Assembly (NCBI RefSeq): GCF_014699135.1 | Contig: NZ_JACOFT010000004.1 | Span: 302,979 to 366,978 of the forward strand | From: Cognatundibacterium aquatile | GTDB lineage: Bacteria; Pseudomonadota; Gammaproteobacteria; Burkholderiales; Burkholderiaceae_D | Length of the DNA: 64,000 nt | Direction of reading: 5' to 3' | Shown: positions 19,266-27,837 of the stretch, piece after piece | Layout of the letters: every line of letters starts with the position of its first letter | Position numbering within the stretch: the first letter of the stretch is position 1 | Position numbers and translations under genes: made by a program | Notes under the pieces: model-generated | Told to the model about the DNA's origin: nothing | The model's input: only the letters and a program-made list of their open reading frames with translations | The model's database searches: none

Positions 19266-20240
19266 ATGCCGACGATAGATATTGCTTTAGCTTCATATAA
19301 CGGAGAAAAATACATCTCCGCTCAGATCGATTCGATTTTTGCCAATGACGTGTCTGCTGTTGGTGCCTCGCTCGGTAAGCTGATTGTTTCCGACAACGTT
19401 TCGACAGACGCGACCGCAGAGATCGTGAGAAATATATGCAACACACATACTCAGGTGCAATTGCACATCAATCACCAGCGCGGTGTCATTCACAATTTTA
19501 ATCATGCGCTGGCGCACACGGATGCTGCCTACGTCATGCTGGCTGATCAGGATGATGTCTGGCACAACAATAAAATCGCCCTGAGTTTTCAGAAAATGCA
19601 GGAGCTCGAACGCCAATTCGGGGCGGAAGTACCACTGCTGGTGTTCACCGATCTGGCGGTTACGGATCATCAGCTCAATGTGATTTCTCCTTCTTTTTTT
19701 GCGTATCAGAAAATTGATCCGGTCGGCTACGTCCGCCCAGAGTCCATGTTTCTGTATAACGTGGCGCCCGGTTGCACCATGATGTTGAATCGTCGTTTGC
19801 TGGAAATGGCCGCGCCGGTGCCTGATGGCGCTGTGATGCATGACTGGTGGCTGATGCTGGTGGCCGGTGTTTTCGGGCATATCGGCCATGTCGGTCAGGC
19901 AACCATGTTTTATCGCCAGCATGATAATAATCAGGTCGGTGCCAGTGTCAGCAGTTTTTGGGAGAAACTATTTTCTCCACGCAGAAAATTACAGCTGGCC
20001 CGTAAAAATTTACAGGATGCGATACGCCAGGCAAAACTGTTCACTGCACAATTTCCAGTTATTCCTGCAAAGTTTTCATCGACGCTCACCTATCTGGCCG
20101 AATTTGATCATCTGTCACGCTGGCAGCGTGTCAGAGGGCTGATGCGGCAAAAAATTATTGGCCCGACGTTCTGGGGGCGCGTATTGCTGTATGCGGTGGC
20201 GGTTTTTTCGCCGGTTCTCCGTCGTACGCCTGGCTGTTGA
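19266..20240 (+). CDS. Glycosyltransferase family 2
   Basis: GT-A fold sugar transferase of 324 residues. The N-terminus PTIDIALASYNGEKYISAQIDSI is the nucleotide-sugar strand, VSDNVSTDATAEIV follows, and LADQDDVWHNNKI holds the DxD-type metal site near residue 98. The MLNRRLLEMAAP and HDWWLMLVA stretches are typical of rhamnosyltransferase-like GT2 enzymes, but donor and acceptor cannot be fixed from sequence. It follows the flippase on the same strand and probably builds the same glycan. Confidence 0.85.
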   Translation: MPTIDIALASYNGEKYISAQIDSIFANDVSAVGASLGKLIVSDNVSTDATAEIVRNICNTHTQVQLHINHQRGVIHNFNHALAHTDAAYVMLADQDDVWHNNKIALSFQKMQELERQFGAEVPLLVFTDLAVTDHQLNVISPSFFAYQKIDPVGYVRPESMFLYNVAPGCTMMLNRRLLEMAAPVPDGAVMHDWWLMLVAGVFGHIGHVGQATMFYRQHDNNQVGASVSSFWEKLFSPRRKLQLARKNLQDAIRQAKLFTAQFPVIPAKFSSTLTYLAEFDHLSRWQRVRGLMRQKIIGPTFWGRVLLYAVAVFSPVLRRTPGC

Positions 20241-20293
20241 TGTCCGTGTGGATCAATGTTCCTCGCCTTAAATTGGTGTTGCCATCGCTAGCA

Positions 20294-20731
20294 TTATTTC
20301 ACAGAGCATTGATCATCTTTGCATCTGCGGCTGCGTTTTTCCGCGCGTTTCGCTGCCACCTCGAATAAGTATCCGGTCACGCGGCTTGACAGACGGTAGC
20401 GGTTGTCAGCGACGCGAATGTAAAGCCAGTCAAACAAGGGCTTTAGCAGCGGCCATCCGGTTGGCGCTGTGATCCAGCCTAGTCCGATGGCTTCATAAGC
20501 CAGCCGGAAAACGGCGACACCGGTCACGATACTGTTATCGGGTTTGATCGCATGGATTATGCGCATCAGTTCTGCCTGCGGTATGCCGTAGGAGCTGGTG
20601 TCGAAGTCTTTGCCAGAGATATCAACAAATTTCAGCAAATTTTTATCGTTGCGCGCCTTCAGGTTATCGATTTCGAGTTTGCACAAAGGGCAGGATTCAT
20701 CGTACAGCAAGGTCAGCGGGTAATTGCTCAT
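20294..20731 (-). CDS. DCC-family (DUF393) thiol-disulfide oxidoreductase-like protein
   Basis: A 145-residue protein with the family hallmark at its N-terminus: LTLLYDESCPLCKLEIDNL, containing the CPLC pair resembling a thioredoxin active site. The middle has FVDISGKDFDTSSYGIPQAELMRIIHAI, also typical. Family members are called predicted thiol-disulfide oxidoreductases, but no substrate is established. The start at 20731 is chosen since the family motif begins directly after it; the frame reaches 20776 otherwise. Confidence 0.82.
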   Translation of the reverse strand: MSNYPLTLLYDESCPLCKLEIDNLKARNDKNLLKFVDISGKDFDTSSYGIPQAELMRIIHAIKPDNSIVTGVAVFRLAYEAIGLGWITAPTGWPLLKPLFDWLYIRVADNRYRLSSRVTGYLFEVAAKRAEKRSRRCKDDQCSVK

Positions 20732-20978
20732 AGGTTCTCTTTGAAAACAATGCAATGCGTGGAATGCTTTCAGCATACCTGTGATCGGCGATATCTGCAG
20801 GCATCGGTCGTTCGTCCTTGAGATGAGTTCCAGCCTTGTCTTTCCTTTTTGATTTTTTTCAGACTTTCATCATCAGAATTGCATTTGACGCAGGGGCTAA
20901 AACTCAGTCTTTGCGCAGGGCTATCCGCAGTCTTTTCACGTTTTGCGCTAGACTTGCGGACATTGAATGGAGAATGAC

Positions 20979-22067
20979 ATGACACTGATCGTTGACGATA
21001 TTAAAAATGCTTTATCAAAAGTGATTGATCCTAATACCCAGCTTGACCTGATTAAGAGCAAGTCCGCGAAAAACATCAAGCTCGATGGCGATGATGTGAG
21101 CCTCGATGTGGAGTTGGGTTATCCGGCAAAAAGTCAGTTTGACCTGATACGCAAGAGTGTGATTGCCGCTGTGCGTGCATTACCGGGTGTCGGTAATGTC
21201 AGCGTTAATGTGACATCGAAAATTGTCGCGCATGCAGTTCAGCGCGGCATCAAACTGATGCCGAATGTGAAGAACATTATTGCGGTAGCGTCAGGTAAGG
21301 GCGGTGTCGGCAAATCGACGACAGCGGTAAACCTCGCGCTGGCGCTGGCCGCTGAAGGTGCTGCGGTCGGTATTCTGGATGCGGATATTTATGGCCCGTC
21401 GCAACCAATGATGATGGGGATTAATGGTCGCCCAGAGACTGTGGATGGTAAAACGATGGAGCCGCTGGAGAATCACGGACTGCAGGTGTCCTCCATCGGT
21501 TTTATGATTGATCCGGACGAGCCTATGGTCTGGCGCGGCCCTATCGTCACGCAGGCCTTGCAGCAATTGCTGGAACAGACCAACTGGCGCGATCTGGATT
21601 ATCTGATTGTCGATATGCCGCCTGGTACTGGTGATGTGCAATTGACCTTGTCGCAGAAAGTGCCGGTGACTGGTGCCGTGATAGTGACAACACCGCAGGA
21701 CATTGCGTTGCTGGATGCGCGCAAAGGTTTGAAAATGTTCGAAAAAGTCGGCATTCCTATTCTGGGTATCATCGAAAATATGAGTACGCATATCTGCTCC
21801 AATTGCGGACATGCAGAAGCGATTTTCGGTGAGGGTGGTGGCCAGAAAATGTGTGCGGATTACGGTGTCGATTTTCTGGGTGGTTTGCCATTGACGATGG
21901 CGATACGTGAACAGGCCGATTCTGGAAAGCCAACCGTGGTTGCTGATCCAGATGGAAAAACTGCACAAATCTACAAAGAAATTGCCCGCAAACTGGCTGT
22001 AAAAGTCGCTGAAAAGGCGAAAGACATGACCAGTAAATTTCCGAGCATCAGTATTCAGCACACCTGA
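20979..22067 (+). CDS. apbC: Iron-sulfur cluster carrier protein ApbC/Mrp
   Basis: Cytoplasmic P-loop ATPase that binds and transfers 4Fe-4S clusters, 362 residues. The N-terminal MIP18/DUF59-like domain (about 1-90) precedes the ATPase with the deviant Walker A GKGGVGKSTTAVN, the Asp in ILDADIYGPSQP and VDMPPGTGDVQLT. The cluster-binding pair is CSNCG. GGAGA at 20970-20974 supports the ATG at 20979 over the one at 20967. Its usual neighbour metG is about 4.5 kb away here. Several Fe-S proteins of the formate dehydrogenase locus are plausible clients (inference). Confidence 0.93.
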   Translation: MTLIVDDIKNALSKVIDPNTQLDLIKSKSAKNIKLDGDDVSLDVELGYPAKSQFDLIRKSVIAAVRALPGVGNVSVNVTSKIVAHAVQRGIKLMPNVKNIIAVASGKGGVGKSTTAVNLALALAAEGAAVGILDADIYGPSQPMMMGINGRPETVDGKTMEPLENHGLQVSSIGFMIDPDEPMVWRGPIVTQALQQLLEQTNWRDLDYLIVDMPPGTGDVQLTLSQKVPVTGAVIVTTPQDIALLDARKGLKMFEKVGIPILGIIENMSTHICSNCGHAEAIFGEGGGQKMCADYGVDFLGGLPLTMAIREQADSGKPTVVADPDGKTAQIYKEIARKLAVKVAEKAKDMTSKFPSISIQHT

Positions 22068-22085
22068 TCACATTGGTGGATATGG

Positions 22086-23198
22086 ATGTCTTGCGTAGAT
22101 AAAAAAACAGATCGTCATTGGCTGGAGGTGGCGCTGGAGCTCGCCTCCCGCGCTACCATCGAGACTTCGCCGAACCCTAAAGTCGGCTGCGTTATTGTGC
22201 GCGACGGTGTTGTCATTGGGTGCGGCTGGACCCAACCGGTGGGGCTGGCGCATGCAGAAGTTCAGGCGCTGCGCGATGCGGCTGCCAATGGTATGGATGT
22301 CCGGGGTGCAACTGCGTACGTGACGTTGGAGCCTTGCAGTCACTATGGGCGCACGCCGCCATGTGCAAACGCACTGGTCGATGCCGGGCTGGCGCGGGTT
22401 GTGGCGGCTGTTGGTGATGCCAATCCGCAAGTTGCGGGACGTGGATTGGCGATATTGCAGGCGGCGGGTATCGAAGTAGAGTGTGCGACTCACGCTGATC
22501 TGGCGGATCGCGCCCGCGAGATGAATATCGGTTTTTTTACGCGCATGGAAACTGGCAAGCCGTGGGTGCGCATGAAAGCCGCGGCGAGTCTTGATGGAAA
22601 AACCGCATTACCAAATGGCCGGAGTCAGTGGATAACCGGCGCAGAGGCCAGACACGATGGCCACGCCTGGCGCGCCCGCGCAGATTCGATACTGACAGGT
22701 ATCGGCACGGTATTGGCAGATGATCCTTTGCTGAATGTGCGCGGCATTGATACGCCGCGTCAGCCTTTACGCATCGTGCTGGATTCGCATTTAAGAATCC
22801 CCGTATCTGCAAAAATACTGCAAGGCGGTGGTGCTTTGGTGATCTGTGCGGTTGACGACCTGCCAAAGCGTCTGGCGCTAGAGGCATTGGGAATGGAAGT
22901 GCTATGTTTGCCTGATGCAAGTGAGCGGGTTAGCCTGCCATCATTGCTGCTTGAGTTGGGGCGACGACAAATCAATGAATTGCATGTGGAAGCTGGTGCG
23001 ACACTCAATGGCGCATTGATTGCTGCCGGTTGTGTAGATGAATTACTGATCTATCTGGCACCTAAATTATTGGGAGAGGGGGCCGGTATGTTCGCGCTGC
23101 CAGTGTTGACGCATGTTGACCAGGCGCCGCAACTGCTGTTTCACGATGTGGCGAAAGTAGGTGGCGATGTACGACTACTGGTCAGATTCCCCAAATAA
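22086..23198 (+). CDS. ribD: Riboflavin biosynthesis bifunctional deaminase/reductase RibD
   Basis: Catalyses deamination and reduction of the pyrimidine intermediate in riboflavin synthesis. The 370-residue protein has an N-terminal deaminase domain with zinc ligands His56 (in HAEVQ, with catalytic Glu58), Cys84 and Cys93 (in EPCSHYGRTPPC). The reductase domain follows (about 155-368) with KPWVRMKAAASLDGKTAL, DSILTGIGTVLADDP and a conserved ELHVEAGATLNGALI. It starts 18 bases after apbC. No FMN riboswitch or other rib genes are in the window. Confidence 0.95.
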   Translation: MSCVDKKTDRHWLEVALELASRATIETSPNPKVGCVIVRDGVVIGCGWTQPVGLAHAEVQALRDAAANGMDVRGATAYVTLEPCSHYGRTPPCANALVDAGLARVVAAVGDANPQVAGRGLAILQAAGIEVECATHADLADRAREMNIGFFTRMETGKPWVRMKAAASLDGKTALPNGRSQWITGAEARHDGHAWRARADSILTGIGTVLADDPLLNVRGIDTPRQPLRIVLDSHLRIPVSAKILQGGGALVICAVDDLPKRLALEALGMEVLCLPDASERVSLPSLLLELGRRQINELHVEAGATLNGALIAAGCVDELLIYLAPKLLGEGAGMFALPVLTHVDQAPQLLFHDVAKVGGDVRLLVRFPK

Positions 23199-23290
23199 CC
23201 GCAGACTTATTTTGTTTCTGCTTTATCCTGCAAGTGAATTGCTGAGCGGGGATATGTGGCAATTGATATATAAGCTGACGCAAAAAGAAA

Positions 23291-23320
23291 AAAGGATCGT
23301 TGAAAATCAACGATCCTTTT
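23291..23320 (-). terminator. Terminator of the tRNA-Pro unit
   Basis: GGATCGTTGA (23294-23303) pairs perfectly with TCAACGATCC (23307-23316). On the minus strand the stem is followed by a long T-rich run, five bases after the 3' end of the proximal tRNA-Pro. It could also act on plus-strand transcription from ribD. Confidence 0.85.
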
Positions 23321-23324
23321 AAAC

Positions 23325-23401
23325 TGGTCGGAGTACAAGGATTCGAACCTTGGACCCCCTGGTCCCAAACCAGGTGCGCTACCGGACTGCGCCACACTCC
23401 G
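23325..23401 (-). tRNA. tRNA-Pro (anticodon TGG), copy 1
   Basis: Seventy-seven bases with encoded CCA. The acceptor arms CGGAGTG and TACTCCG pair, the anticodon stem is CCTGG/CCAGG with loop TTTGGGA (anticodon TGG), and the T loop is TTCGAAT. It is followed at once by a terminator and is identical to the second copy 163 bases away. Confidence 0.96.
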
Positions 23402-23487
23402 AAAAACTAAACTGCATTTATCTTTTCACTGATACTTAAATAGTATCGTTTCAAGATGAAAAATCAATTATATGATTTTTAAAATTC

Positions 23488-23564
23488 TGGTCGGAGTACA
23501 AGGATTCGAACCTTGGACCCCCTGGTCCCAAACCAGGTGCGCTACCGGACTGCGCCACACTCCG
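23488..23564 (-). tRNA. tRNA-Pro (anticodon TGG), copy 2
   Basis: Same 77-base sequence as the copy at 23325, including CCA. It is the promoter-proximal copy; a good sigma-70 promoter lies just upstream. The spacer between the two holds a small hairpin (GATACT/AGTATC, 23430-23446) but no T run, so both are probably one transcript. Confidence 0.96.
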
Positions 23565-23573
23565 AAGACCGAC

Positions 23574-23602
23574 ATATTAGCCTTATGACGCTTTGATGTC
23601 AA
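23574..23602 (-). promoter_or_regulatory. Promoter of the tRNA-Pro unit
   Basis: On the minus strand a perfect -35 box TTGACA (23597-23602) and a -10 box TAATAT (23574-23579) are separated by 17 bases; transcription would start within a few bases of the tRNA 5' end. Confidence 0.72.
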
Positions 23603-23636
23603 TAGATTTGTCCCTGAGCGACTATTCGTTGCATGC

Positions 23637-24521
23637 TTAAAGTTCGCGATGACTTGAGAATGTCCGACGTTCGCCGGTCAGTGGATCATCAAAAGCGATG
23701 CTCTTTGCCAGTAATTGCAAAGGTGCGCTGAAGTCGTCGCCTTTGCAAGCTTGTGCGATGGGATAAAAGCTGTCGTTTACTATCGGTGCTCCCAGACTCG
23801 CCATATGTACCCGCAGTTGGTGCTTTTTCCCTGTAACGGGTGTTAACCGATACAGATTCATATCGCCGCGTTGTTCTGCAATCTCAATCAGGGTTTCGGA
23901 GTTGATTGCGCCATCGCTTTCACGCATCGTAAAAAAACGCTCACCTTCGGTCATGCAACTGCGGTGGATAAGAGGAAATGTTTGCGCGGGTAAGGCCGGC
24001 GCCAAAGCATGATAGGTCTTTGTTATGTTGCGCTTCTGGAATAGCGCCTGATATTTGCCACGGGTTTCGGGATTGTGTGAGAACAGGATCACGCCCGCTG
24101 TTTCCCGGTCTAAGCGGTGTATCGGGGTTAGCTGTTGCAAGCCGGTTTTCTTTTTTAGACGGACTAACAGCGTTTCCTGCAAAAAGCGTCCACCAGGCGT
24201 GACCGGTAAAAAATGCGGTTTGTCGACGACCAGTAAGTGATCATCCTGATGCAGGATGTGCGCTTCAAATGGAATAATGGTTTCACTATCGATTTCGCGA
24301 TAGTAAAAAATACACATTCCACGCTTGGCTAAACTGTTCTTTTGTAATGGGTTACCATGCGCATCGACTACTTCATTTCTTTCCATGCGAGAAAGCCAGG
24401 TCGCTTCTCCTACATCTGGGAAATGCGAGGTCAGGAAGCTGATCATGTTGCTCCACTGGCCTTCAGGTAACCATAAATAACTTGGCGCGATGCCATCGCG
24501 CACGGGGAGGGGGGCTTGCAT
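23637..24521 (-). CDS. RluA-family pseudouridine synthase
   Basis: RNA-modifying enzyme of 294 residues that turns uridine into pseudouridine. The catalytic Asp138 sits in the family motif PIHRLDRETAGVILFS, preceded by HLLVVDKPHFLPVTPGG and followed by KTYHALAP and HQLRVHMASLGAPIVND. An N-terminal segment of about 85 residues resembles the S4-like lead of this family but is weakly conserved. Whether it acts on tRNA or 23S rRNA cannot be told. It is divergent from the formate dehydrogenase accessory genes. Confidence 0.88.
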   Translation of the reverse strand: MQAPLPVRDGIAPSYLWLPEGQWSNMISFLTSHFPDVGEATWLSRMERNEVVDAHGNPLQKNSLAKRGMCIFYYREIDSETIIPFEAHILHQDDHLLVVDKPHFLPVTPGGRFLQETLLVRLKKKTGLQQLTPIHRLDRETAGVILFSHNPETRGKYQALFQKRNITKTYHALAPALPAQTFPLIHRSCMTEGERFFTMRESDGAINSETLIEIAEQRGDMNLYRLTPVTGKKHQLRVHMASLGAPIVNDSFYPIAQACKGDDFSAPLQLLAKSIAFDDPLTGERRTFSSHREL

Positions 24522-24580
24522 GGGGGATGGTGGATTCTTATTCTCGAAACTTAACTCTGTTTCTCTATAATACCAGCACG

Positions 24581-25108
24581 ATGGAAAAAAATACCGAGCT
24601 ACCCTTTACGCTGAGTGTGATCATGCAGCGTATGCCGATGAATAACCGGTGGCAGCCATTTCAATGGAAGCCACTGGAAATTCTGGCTGATACCCCGGAT
24701 GCCAAAATACATCAGTTGATGAATGGTGATGGTGAGCAGCGCTGGCTGTTTCCCGGCTTTTCAGCGACCTTACATGTTGATGAAACACCTGGTTATTTTC
24801 TGAATCTCAGCTCTGAAACACCATGCTGGTTCGTGATGTGGCGCATGGAAGAAGTTGATGGCGTCGAGTTGGCCGTACCTAAATCTGTTTCACTTTCCTA
24901 TGATGAGGCGGCGCGGCAAATAGACGGCGGTGAACAAGTCGATATTCTGCCTTTATCAACAGACGTTGCCGCCTGGCTTGCCGAATACACGCAGCAGTAT
25001 TTCCGCTACGAAGGTAAAAAACCTCGTAAACGTCCATCCTTCGAGGGTGGCGAAGGCGTTCAGAAAATGGCGCTTGCTGAAGCATCCGTTAACAGGAAGA
25101 TAAACTGA
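24581..25108 (+). CDS. DUF3305 protein, formate dehydrogenase accessory
   Basis: A soluble 175-residue protein from the ATG at 24581; the frame extends to 24482 but that lead overlaps the divergent gene. The opening ELPFTLSVIMQRMPMNNRWQPFQWKPLEIL, continuing into a region rich in aromatic residues (CWFVMWRMEEVDG), is what I recognise as DUF3305, a family seen almost only beside formate dehydrogenase genes in proteobacteria. No catalytic motif is visible. It is one base from the next gene, so co-translation is likely. The function is unknown. Confidence 0.78.
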   Translation: MEKNTELPFTLSVIMQRMPMNNRWQPFQWKPLEILADTPDAKIHQLMNGDGEQRWLFPGFSATLHVDETPGYFLNLSSETPCWFVMWRMEEVDGVELAVPKSVSLSYDEAARQIDGGEQVDILPLSTDVAAWLAEYTQQYFRYEGKKPRKRPSFEGGEGVQKMALAEASVNRKIN

Positions 25109-25109
25109 T

Positions 25110-25766
25110 ATGGCCGCCAGCGATTTTTTCAGCCGCTGGAGTAAGCGTGGCGCTGAGAAGGAGGTGACTCAGGAAGCCGTATCTGATGCGCGCCCGGAGC
25201 AATTGGCTGTCGTGACCACTGCTGACGCAAGCGACCCAGGAAAAACACCGGAACAAGTCGCAGAAAGAGAGCAGGATAAGGTGCCTGATATGGCTGATGT
25301 GGCAGCGTTGCGCGATGAATCTGATTTTTCACGCTTTATGGCGAAAGATGTCGATGAGTCGGTGCGACGCTCTGCGATGAAAAAACTGTTTTCCAATCCT
25401 CACTTCAATGTCATGGATGGCCTGGATATTTATATTGATGATTACGGTAAAGCCGACCCATTACCGCCTGGAATGCTGGAGTCTTTGTTGCATGCCAAGA
25501 CCTTGCTGAATCCATTGGCACATCTGGAACAAGGTTTGCAGCGTTTGCTCGATCCTGATCCTGTTGCGGATGAAGCGACGAGCATTGACAGTGAAGCGGA
25601 ACCAAGTGCGTTGGTTGCGGGTATTGTGGCTGAGCCTGCGCCAGTCGAATTGCCGTTGTCAGATCTGGTATCACCAGTCCCGCAGAGTACCGAATTGGCC
25701 AGCAAAATAATGCAGCAAAATAATGATGAGAGCGATCAGAATGAATCCGCAAATAAAAATTTGTAG
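25110..25766 (+). CDS. DUF3306 protein, formate dehydrogenase accessory
   Basis: An acidic, probably partly disordered protein of 218 residues. It opens with SDFFSRWSKRG, the conserved start of DUF3306, and the centre holds the family block VAALRDESDFSRFMAKDVDESVRRSAMKKLFSNPHFNVMDGLDIYIDDYGKADPLPPGML. The C-terminal third is Ala/Glu/Pro-rich and low in complexity. The family co-occurs with DUF3305 and formate dehydrogenase; no activity is known. It overlaps the start of the next gene by 26 bases. Confidence 0.78.
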   Translation: MAASDFFSRWSKRGAEKEVTQEAVSDARPEQLAVVTTADASDPGKTPEQVAEREQDKVPDMADVAALRDESDFSRFMAKDVDESVRRSAMKKLFSNPHFNVMDGLDIYIDDYGKADPLPPGMLESLLHAKTLLNPLAHLEQGLQRLLDPDPVADEATSIDSEAEPSALVAGIVAEPAPVELPLSDLVSPVPQSTELASKIMQQNNDESDQNESANKNL

Positions 25767-27813
25767 TTGTAATAAAACCCTGCCTTTAAATGCTGCTGCA
25801 GCCGCGCAATTAGCGCAGGCAATTGGTGCGGAACATGTGCAGGTCAGCGATATGTTATGTCGCCGCGAAGTCGGGAATTTTTTAAGTGCGGTGCAAGGCG
25901 TTGATGACGTGATCGTCGGTTGTACTCAGGAGCGTGCTTTGTTTTCTGAGTTGGCGCAAACCAGTGTTGCGCCAATAAAATTTGTGAATTTACGCGAGAG
26001 TGCCGGATGGTCAGAGGAAAGCAAGTACAGCCTGCCAAAAATGGCCGCCTTGCTGGCGGCGGCTAGTTTGCCTGCGCCCGAACCTGTACCGACGGTGAAT
26101 TATCAGTCGCAGGGAAGTCTGTTGATTATCGGTTCCGCAGATGTTGCCCTGCCGTGGGCGCATCGCTTGTCTGCGCAAATGGCGGTGAGCGTTTTGCTGA
26201 CAGAGGGCGCGGCACATGGTGAGCGACTGGCAGACCGGACGTTCCCCGTCTGGTCTGGTAGTGCGATCAAGTTGCGCGGCTTCCTCGGGCAGTTTGAAGT
26301 GAGCTGGCAGCAAAGCAATCCGATTGATCTGGAAACCTGCACCCGTTGTAACGCCTGTATTGATGTTTGTCCGGAAAATGCGATCGACTTCAGTTACCAG
26401 ATCGATCTGGATAAATGCAGTAATCATCGTGATTGCGTCAAGGCTTGCGGTGTGATCGGTGCGATTGATTTTGAGCGTATGGCGGTTGTCCGTGATACCG
26501 CGTGTGATCTGATATTAGATTTGTCACGACAAGCTTTGTTCTCTATGTCGGATAAGCCTCAAGGGTATTTTGCTCCGGGCAATGATGTAGCGGCACAGTT
26601 TGATGCGGTGTTGAAATTGTCACAGTTGATCGGTGAGTTTGAGAAGCCTAAGTTTTTTGTCTACAAAGAAAAACTCTGCGCCCATAGTCGCAGCGGTAAG
26701 TTGGGATGCAATGCCTGTCTGGATGTTTGCTCAACGGACGCAATATCGGCTGCGGGTGACAAGGTATCGGTCAATCCAAATTTATGTGCCGGATGCGGTG
26801 CCTGCACCACGGTCTGTCCTACCGGTGCGATGAGCTACGCCTATATGCGTGCGCCCGACACTGGCCTGCATATCAAAACAATGTTGTCGGCGTATGCTAA
26901 AGCAGGTGGTAAGGCGCCGGCAATTCTTTTCCATAGTAAAGAAGCCGGTGCTGATTTAATTCAGCAGACAGGTCAGTCTGCGCAGGCGGGTGGGCGTGGT
27001 TTGCCTGCCCGGGTGATTCCGATGGCGCTGCATCATACGGCATCGACAGGCATAGAAATCTGGTTGTCAGCGATTTGTTACGGCGCTGCTTCTGTCGCGA
27101 TTTTATTGACGGATGAAGAGGCGCCAGAATATCGCCTTGCTCTGCAAAAACAGATACAGATTTCGCAGGCGATTTTGTCCGGACTCGGTTATCAGGGGCA
27201 GCATATTCATTTGTTGGAAACAGGTTCATCCGCTGAATTGTCGTCGTTTTTGTATGCATTAAAGCCTGCGCAAGTGCCACCGCCAGCATTGTTTAATGTC
27301 GCGCAAGATAAGCGCGTCAGCATGGACTTTGCGCTCGATCATCTGCTCAGGCATGCACCGGCCGCGGTCGATGAAGTTGCTTTGCCTGCCGGATCTTTGT
27401 ATGGATCAGTGGCGATCAATAAGGACGCCTGTACTTTGTGTATGTCGTGCGTAGGTGCGTGTCCAAGTTCAGCTTTGATGGACAATGCCAATTCTCCTCA
27501 GATACGTTTTATTGAGCGCAATTGTGTGCAATGTGGTTTGTGTGAGGATACTTGCCCGGAAAACGCAATAACACTGACGCCGAGGCTGCTGCTGACCGAG
27601 GCCGCCAAGCAGGTACGTGTGTTAAATGAAGCGCAGCCATTTCACTGCATACGCTGCAGCAAGCCGTTTGCGACAGCGCAGATGATAGAAACCATGCTGC
27701 AAAAACTTGGGGCGCATAGCGCATTTGCAGGACATCTCGATCGCATTCGTATGTGCCCTGATTGTCGCGTTGTCGATATGATGAGTGCTGCTGATTTGCA
27801 GCGTCCGCACTAA
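25741..27813 (+). CDS. Multi-cluster 4Fe-4S ferredoxin-like protein of the fdh locus
   Basis: A cytoplasmic electron-carrier-like protein of 690 residues. Cysteine motifs occur near residues 199 (CTRCNACIDVC), 226 (CSNHRDCVKAC), 323 (CNACLDVC), 350 (CAGCGACTTVC), 564 (CTLCMSCVGAC) and 595 (CVQCGLCEDTC), with a further CIRC...CPDC set near 636-675. That allows up to six or seven clusters. A stretch without cysteines (about 375-560) separates the second and third groups. The ATG at 25741 is favoured over 25723 as a purine-rich site precedes it. The role in formate oxidation or FDH maturation is not established. Confidence 0.85.
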   Translation: MNPQIKICSCNKTLPLNAAAAAQLAQAIGAEHVQVSDMLCRREVGNFLSAVQGVDDVIVGCTQERALFSELAQTSVAPIKFVNLRESAGWSEESKYSLPKMAALLAAASLPAPEPVPTVNYQSQGSLLIIGSADVALPWAHRLSAQMAVSVLLTEGAAHGERLADRTFPVWSGSAIKLRGFLGQFEVSWQQSNPIDLETCTRCNACIDVCPENAIDFSYQIDLDKCSNHRDCVKACGVIGAIDFERMAVVRDTACDLILDLSRQALFSMSDKPQGYFAPGNDVAAQFDAVLKLSQLIGEFEKPKFFVYKEKLCAHSRSGKLGCNACLDVCSTDAISAAGDKVSVNPNLCAGCGACTTVCPTGAMSYAYMRAPDTGLHIKTMLSAYAKAGGKAPAILFHSKEAGADLIQQTGQSAQAGGRGLPARVIPMALHHTASTGIEIWLSAICYGAASVAILLTDEEAPEYRLALQKQIQISQAILSGLGYQGQHIHLLETGSSAELSSFLYALKPAQVPPPALFNVAQDKRVSMDFALDHLLRHAPAAVDEVALPAGSLYGSVAINKDACTLCMSCVGACPSSALMDNANSPQIRFIERNCVQCGLCEDTCPENAITLTPRLLLTEAAKQVRVLNEAQPFHCIRCSKPFATAQMIETMLQKLGAHSAFAGHLDRIRMCPDCRVVDMMSAADLQRPH

Positions 27814-27837
27814 GACGATTACCGGAAATACAGAAAA

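Noticed and set aside
23430..23446. Hairpin between the two tRNA-Pro genes as a terminator
   Set aside because: Six-base stem without a T run; more likely part of the precursor transcript.
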